From: Variovorax sp. Root473
Lineage (GTDB): Bacteria; Pseudomonadota; Gammaproteobacteria; Burkholderiales; Burkholderiaceae_C
NCBI RefSeq assembly: GCF_001426505.1
Contig: NZ_LMEV01000002.1
Span: 160,023-224,022 of the forward strand
Length of the DNA stretch: 64,000 bases
Reading direction: 5' to 3'
In this document: one piece after another, positions 59,430 through 64,000 of the stretch
Position numbering within the stretch: the stretch's first letter is position 1
Layout of the letters: every line of letters starts with the position of its first letter
Position numbers and translations under genes: made by a program
Notes under the pieces: model-generated
Databases searched by the model: none
What the model saw: the letters and a program-made list of their open reading frames with translations, nothing else
What the model was told of the DNA's origin: nothing

Positions 59430-61433
59430 ATGCGCTTCGACACCCTGCTGATCGCCAACCGCGGCGAGATCGCCCTGCGCGTGTTGCGCACCGCGCGCCG
59501 CATGGGCCTGCGCACCGTCGCGGTGTACTCAGACGCCGACGCCGGCAGCCTGCATGTGCGCGAGGCCGACCTCGCAGTGCGCCTCGGACCCGCCGAAGCC
59601 AACGCCAGCTACCGCAACATCGACGCCATCCTCCAGGCCTGCCGGCGCACGGGCGCCCAGGCCGTGCACCCGGGCTACGGCTTTCTTTCAGAGAACGCCG
59701 CCTTCGCGCAGGCCGTGGCCGACGCCGGGCTGGTTTTCGTCGGGCCCTCGGCCCGCGTGATCGACCTCATGGGCAACAAGGCCCAGGCCAAGGCCGCGAT
59801 GCGCGAGGCGGGCGTGCCCACCGTGCCGGGTGCGCCCGCCTCGGGCAGCGATGCGCAGGTGCTGGAGGCCGTGCGGCGCGTCGGCTACCCGGTGATCCTC
59901 AAGGCCGCTGCCGGCGGCGGCGGGCGCGGCATGCGCGTGGTGCACGAGGAAAGCGCACTGCCCGAGCTGCTGCGCCAGGCCCGCTCCGAAGCGGCCAGCG
60001 CCTTCGGCTCCGACGAGATCATCATCGAACGCGCGATCGAACGCGCGCGCCACATCGAGATCCAGGTGCTGTGCGACGAGCACGGCCACCAGCTGCATCT
60101 GGGCGAGCGCGACTGCTCCACGCAGCGGCGCTTCCAGAAAGTGATCGAGGAAGCGCCCTCGCCCGCCGTCGATGCCTCGCTGCGTCACGAGATGGGCGAG
60201 ATCGCACGCAAGGCCTGCGCCGCCATCGGCTACACCGGCGTCGGCACGCTCGAGTTCCTGCTGGGCGCCGACCGCTCGTTCTACTTCATGGAAATGAACA
60301 CGCGGCTGCAGGTCGAGCACGGCGTGACGGAGCTGATCACGGGGCTGGACCTCGTCGAGCAGCAGCTGCGCGTGGCCCAGGGCGAGCCGCTGGGCTTTGC
60401 GCAGGACGACGTGCGCTTTCAGGGCCATGCGATCGAACTGCGCGTGTGCGCCGAAGATCCGGCGGCAGGCTTCATGCCGCAGGTCGGCCGCGTCGACCGC
60501 TGGCGCGCCGCGCCCGACGTGCGCACCGACACCGCACTCGAAAGCGGCACGGCGGTGAGCCCGTACTACGACTCGATGGTCGCCAAGGTGTTGGCCGTCG
60601 CGCCCAGCCGCGACGAGTGCCTGGGCAAGCTCGTGCGGGCCTGCGAACGCACGGTGCTGCTCGGTGTGCGCTCCAACCTGGGCTTTCTCTCGCGCTGCCT
60701 GCAGCACCCCGTGTTTCGCGCGGGCGAAGCCACCACCGGCTTCCTCGGGCAGGAAGACCTGCACGGCGTGCACTGGCAGGCCCGGCCATCGGCGCACGCC
60801 GAGACCGTGGCGGCGCTGGTGCTCAGCGGCATGGCCACCATGTCCAACGCCGCTGAAGCACGGCTGTGCCCGGCCAGCGAGCTGTGGTTCGTGTCCTCGT
60901 TCGACGCAGCCACCGCCACCCGGCACAGCCCCGGCGGCGAAGCGCTGCGCGTGTCCATCGCGCACAGGGCCGATGGCAGCCTGGATGTCGGCGTGCATGC
61001 GGCGGCTGCCACCGCCAGCGACGCGGAAGCGCCGCGCCATGTCGACAGCCTGCACATCGCCGACGGCGAGATCGGCTGCGCCATCGACGGCCTCTACCGC
61101 CGGCTCGCCTTCTTCAGCCCCGACGCCGACAGCGTGTGGGTGCAGGACGGGGCCGACGCACACCGCTACCAGCGCGTCACGCGCTTTGGCAGCGGCAACA
61201 GCGACGGCGCGCAGGACCTGGGCGTGCGTGCGCCGATGAGTGGCCGCGTGATCGCGCTGCCGGTGAAGAGCGGCGACCGGGTCGAAGCAAACCAGCCGCT
61301 GGTGGTGATGGAGTCGATGAAGATGGAAATGCCGTTGTGTGCCCCCGGCGCGGGGGTGGTGGGACAGATCCTGGTGGAGGTGGGCAGCCAGCTCAGCGCC
61401 GGCCAGGTGCTGATGGAGCTCGTCGCCGAATGA
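59430..61433 (+). CDS. Acyl-CoA carboxylase alpha subunit: biotin carboxylase and BCCP (AtuF/LiuD-like)
   Basis: A 667-residue protein with a biotin carboxylase domain (FDTLLIANRGEIALRVL; ATP-grasp loop KAAAGGGGRGM; ERDCSTQRRFQKVIEEAPSP; MEMNTRLQVEHGVTE) to about residue 450, a linking BT domain, and a C-terminal biotinyl domain. The biotinylated Lys is residue 631 in ESMKMEMP. The length and order match AtuF and LiuD. It pairs with the carboxyltransferase at 54730. The frame is open far upstream inside the dehydrogenase gene, but the family start is the ATG at 59430. Confidence 0.95.
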   Translation: MRFDTLLIANRGEIALRVLRTARRMGLRTVAVYSDADAGSLHVREADLAVRLGPAEANASYRNIDAILQACRRTGAQAVHPGYGFLSENAAFAQAVADAGLVFVGPSARVIDLMGNKAQAKAAMREAGVPTVPGAPASGSDAQVLEAVRRVGYPVILKAAAGGGGRGMRVVHEESALPELLRQARSEAASAFGSDEIIIERAIERARHIEIQVLCDEHGHQLHLGERDCSTQRRFQKVIEEAPSPAVDASLRHEMGEIARKACAAIGYTGVGTLEFLLGADRSFYFMEMNTRLQVEHGVTELITGLDLVEQQLRVAQGEPLGFAQDDVRFQGHAIELRVCAEDPAAGFMPQVGRVDRWRAAPDVRTDTALESGTAVSPYYDSMVAKVLAVAPSRDECLGKLVRACERTVLLGVRSNLGFLSRCLQHPVFRAGEATTGFLGQEDLHGVHWQARPSAHAETVAALVLSGMATMSNAAEARLCPASELWFVSSFDAATATRHSPGGEALRVSIAHRADGSLDVGVHAAAATASDAEAPRHVDSLHIADGEIGCAIDGLYRRLAFFSPDADSVWVQDGADAHRYQRVTRFGSGNSDGAQDLGVRAPMSGRVIALPVKSGDRVEANQPLVVMESMKMEMPLCAPGAGVVGQILVEVGSQLSAGQVLMELVAE

Positions 61434-63256
61434 ACACGACCGCACACACCTGCGCGCCCGCCGCGGACCGAACCCTCTACATCGGCGGCGCCTCCGGCTT
61501 CTGGGGCGACTCGCAGATCGCCGTGCCGCAGCTGCTGCAGGCGCCCAAGCTCGACTACCTGGTGTTCGACTACCTGGCCGAGACCACGATGTCGATTCTT
61601 CAGCGCGCGCGCCTGCGCAACCCCGACCTCGGCTACGCGACCGACTTCATCACCACCGCCGTGAAGCCGAACCTGCGTGCGCTGATGGAACGCAAGGTGC
61701 GCCTGGTCTCCAATGCCGGCGGCCTGAACCCCGCGAAGTGCCGCGATGCGCTGCTGGCGCTCGCGCATGAACAAGGGCTCTCGCCGCGGATCGCCATCGT
61801 CACGGGCGATGACGTGCTCGAACTCGGCGCGCAGTTTCGCGACGCGCCCGGAGCCGGCACCGCCACGGCCGCTCCCGCGCCGCTGATGTCGGCCAACGCG
61901 TACCTGGGCGCCTGGCCCATCGCCGAGGCCTTGCGCGCAGGCGCCGACATCGTCATCACCGGCCGCTGCGTCGACAGCGCCTCGCTGCTGGGCATTGCGG
62001 CCTACGAGTTCGGCTGGTCGTTCGACGAGTACGACAAGCTGGCCCAGGCCAGTCTCGCGGGTCACCTGATCGAATGCGGCGCGCAGGCCACCGGGGGCCT
62101 GTTCACCGACTGGGAAAACGTCCCCGACTGGGCCGGCATCGGCTATCCGATCGTCGAGCTGCGCGCCGACGGCAGCTTCGAGCTGTCCAAGCCCGCGCAC
62201 ACGGGCGGGTGCATCCATCGCGCGACCGTGGCCGAGCAGTTGCTCTACGAGATCGGCGACCCCGCGCGCTACGTCCTGCCCGACGTGGTCTGCGACTTCA
62301 CGCAGGTGCGCATCGAGGACAGCGGCGACGACCGCGTGCGCGTCACCGGCGCGCGCGGGCAGGCGCCGTCGAACGTCTACAAGGTCACGGCCACGTTCCA
62401 GAAGGGCTTCCAGATCGCGATCATGATGGCGATCCGCGGGCAGCGCGCCAAGGCCAAGGCCGAGCGCACCGCGCAGGAGTTGCTCGCGCGCACGCGGCGC
62501 CTGATGCACGCGCAGGGCTTTGCCGACTACAGCGGCACGCTGGTCGAGCTGCTGGGCGCCGAGTCGATGTACGGCCCGCACCGCCGCGTGGAAGAAAGCC
62601 GCGAGATCGTGCTGCGCATCGCGGCACAGCACGATGACCGCAAGGCGCTGGAGATCCTGCAGAAGGAGTCCGCTTCGGCCGGCACCTCGATGGGGCCGGG
62701 CACGCGCAGCCACTTCGGCGGGCGCTCCGATGTGCAGGGTGTGATCTGCACGGCGTCGTACTACATCGACAAGGCGCAGGTGCCGGTGCGGCTGCAGGTC
62801 GATGCGCGCGAACCCGCGGTCACGCTGGCGCTGCCGACGCAGCCTGCGGATGGGCGCGGTGCCACAGCGACATCGCAGGCCGACATGCCGACATCCAGCA
62901 TCGAAGAAGCCGACAGCGTGCGCGTGCCCCTGTCGCGCCTGGCGCAGGCACGCAGCGGCGACAAGGGCAACGACGCCAATATCGGCGTGCTCGCGCGCCG
63001 GCCCGAATGGGTGCCGGTGCTGCAGCAACAGCTCACCGCGGCGCGCGTGCGCGACTACTTCGCGCACCTCATGGAGGGCCAGGTCACGCGTTTCGCGCTG
63101 CCCGGCATCGGCGCCTTCAACTTCCTTCTCGAGCGCGCGCTCGGCGGCGGCGGCTCGTGCAGCCTGCGCTCCGACCCCCTCGGCAAGTGCTACGCCCAGA
63201 TGCTGCTCGACATGGAGGTGTCCTGCCCCCGTGCCCTGCTGACGGCCGCCCCCTGA
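61430..63256 (+). CDS. AtuA-like acyclic terpene utilisation protein
   Basis: A 608-residue protein of the AtuA (DUF1446) family, whose biochemical role is unknown although it accompanies acyl-CoA carboxylases. The main domain (about residues 15-455) shows TLYIGGASGFWGDS, LDYLVFDYLAETTMS, LVSNAGGLNP, VITGRCVDSASLLG and GGLFTDWENVPDW. After a Thr/Ser-rich linker, residues ~497-608 form the AtuA-associated ferredoxin-fold domain (ARSGDKGNDANIGVLAR, FALPGIGAFNFLLERALGGG). ATG at 61430 overlaps the alpha-subunit stop. The link to carboxylases suggests a helper or hydrolase role; unproven. Confidence 0.9.
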   Translation: MNTTAHTCAPAADRTLYIGGASGFWGDSQIAVPQLLQAPKLDYLVFDYLAETTMSILQRARLRNPDLGYATDFITTAVKPNLRALMERKVRLVSNAGGLNPAKCRDALLALAHEQGLSPRIAIVTGDDVLELGAQFRDAPGAGTATAAPAPLMSANAYLGAWPIAEALRAGADIVITGRCVDSASLLGIAAYEFGWSFDEYDKLAQASLAGHLIECGAQATGGLFTDWENVPDWAGIGYPIVELRADGSFELSKPAHTGGCIHRATVAEQLLYEIGDPARYVLPDVVCDFTQVRIEDSGDDRVRVTGARGQAPSNVYKVTATFQKGFQIAIMMAIRGQRAKAKAERTAQELLARTRRLMHAQGFADYSGTLVELLGAESMYGPHRRVEESREIVLRIAAQHDDRKALEILQKESASAGTSMGPGTRSHFGGRSDVQGVICTASYYIDKAQVPVRLQVDAREPAVTLALPTQPADGRGATATSQADMPTSSIEEADSVRVPLSRLAQARSGDKGNDANIGVLARRPEWVPVLQQQLTAARVRDYFAHLMEGQVTRFALPGIGAFNFLLERALGGGGSCSLRSDPLGKCYAQMLLDMEVSCPRALLTAAP

Positions 63257-63298
63257 GCGTCCGACGTCCCGGAATCGATCACAAAAAGGAGACACCAC

Positions 63299-64000
63299 AT
63301 GCCGACCGCCAGAAGACAGTTCCTCGCCACCGCGCTCGCTGCGGCACTTGCCACCGGCGTGCCGTTCGCGGCCAGCGCGCAGGCTCTGGAGAAACCCGTG
63401 CACGTGATCGTGGCCTACGGCGCGGGCAGCGCGAGCGACACCATCGCGCGCTACCTCGCTGAGAAGATCTCGCGCAGGAGCGGCCGCGCCGTGGTGGTGG
63501 AAAACAAGCCCGGCGTCGACGGCAACATCGCCGCCGAGGCCGCCGCGCGCGCCGGCAGCGAGGCCTACACGCTGCTGGTGTCAGGCGCCTCGACGCATGC
63601 GGCCAACGCCACCATCTACAAGAAGCTGCCATTCGACCCGGTGGCCGACTTCACGCCACTGGCCACGCTGGCACAGGCGCCTTTCGTGCTGCTCGTGAAC
63701 CCGCAGCGCATTGCACAGCGCACGCTCAAGGAGTTCGTCGGCTGGGCCGGCGAAGGCGACCGCAACCTGTCGTTCGCGAGCACCAGCGTGGGCAACCGCA
63801 TCGCGGGCGAGCAGTTTCGCCAGGTCACGCGCATGAAGGCCGTCAACGTGCCCTACCGCGCCAGCGGCCAGGCGATGACCGACCTGCTCGGCGGGCAGTT
63901 CGACTTCTACTTCTGCGACGCAGCCACGGCGCTGCCGCAGATCAAGGCCGGCAAGGCGGTCGCGCTCGCAGTGTCGACCGCCAGCCGGCTCACGCAACTG
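63299..64000 (+). CDS. Second Bug-family substrate-binding protein, 3' end beyond window
   Basis: The frame is open from the ATG at 63299 (AAAAGGAGA upstream) to the window end, 234 codons. The start MPTARRQFLATALAAALATG continues to a signal cleavage near ASA (residue ~29). Mature motifs repeat those of the first Bug protein: IVAYGAGSASDTIARYL, VVVENKPGVDGNIAAEAAA, FDPVADFTPLAT, YRASGQAMTDLLGGQFDFY. It is clearly a paralogue of 56395-57381, diverged rather than a recent copy. It may bind a related substrate or partner the first receptor. Confidence 0.9.
   Translation, partial: MPTARRQFLATALAAALATGVPFAASAQALEKPVHVIVAYGAGSASDTIARYLAEKISRRSGRAVVVENKPGVDGNIAAEAAARAGSEAYTLLVSGASTHAANATIYKKLPFDPVADFTPLATLAQAPFVLLVNPQRIAQRTLKEFVGWAGEGDRNLSFASTSVGNRIAGEQFRQVTRMKAVNVPYRASGQAMTDLLGGQFDFYFCDAATALPQIKAGKAVALAVSTASRLTQL

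Overview
The window is high-GC DNA, densely coded on both strands, and looks like a chromosomal segment of a betaproteobacterium of the family Comamonadaceae, most probably Variovorax or a close relative. This assignment rests on gene order (murA-hisG-hisD; gltBD beside an mlaFEDACB operon with mlaA inside it; pilMNOPQ-aroK-aroB-dgt; resB-ccsB-msrPQ), on the short HisG form, on Bug-type solute-binding proteins, and on a GC-rich intergenic repeat of a type I remember from this family. I recognised no rRNA, tRNA or CRISPR array.

Layout. 1-16353 is one long minus-strand run: gltB-gltD (glutamate synthase), a terminator, mlaF-E-D-A-C-B (retrograde phospholipid transport), an ABC-2 exporter (ATPase plus permease), a BolA-like protein, murA, hisG, hisD and a lipoprotein cut by the window edge. 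16354-17233 holds an AT-rich repeat patch and a REP-associated (RAYT) transposase. 17263-27947, also minus, is the type IV pilus assembly operon pilMNOPQ running into aroK, aroB, a dGTPase homologue, an MFS transporter, a DUF1415 protein and a methyltransferase, with mostly 4-base overlaps. 28198-43749 is core cell-envelope and metabolic material: mrcA (PBP1a), cyaY, lptM, lysA, msrPQ, the system II cytochrome c biogenesis pair ccsB-resB, a dihaem cytochrome c4, engB, an epoxide-hydrolase-like enzyme, two LpxL-type acyltransferases and metK.

43820-53718 is an iron-uptake block. One minus-strand operon (siderophore receptor, PepSY membrane protein, 70-residue membrane protein, second TonB-dependent receptor) lies behind a Fur-like box. 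A divergent phospholipase-D-type lipoprotein follows, then a third TonB-dependent receptor with its own palindromic Fur-like box and -10. 53719-54729 is a non-coding scar that contains the 5' end of an IS3-family transposase gene.

54730-64000 is an accessory catabolic operon resembling the acyclic-terpene-utilisation (Atu) system: biotin-dependent carboxyltransferase, Bug receptor, crotonase, acyl-CoA dehydrogenase, biotin carboxylase/BCCP subunit, AtuA-like protein and a second Bug receptor cut by the window end. The combination of two periplasmic receptors with a carboxylase of undetermined acyl-CoA specificity is the least-described biology here. Other points of interest are a possible Shine-Dalgarno-sequestering leader upstream of metK, a perfect hairpin over the start codon of the ABC ATPase, and a terminator immediately before mlaF that fixes its start.
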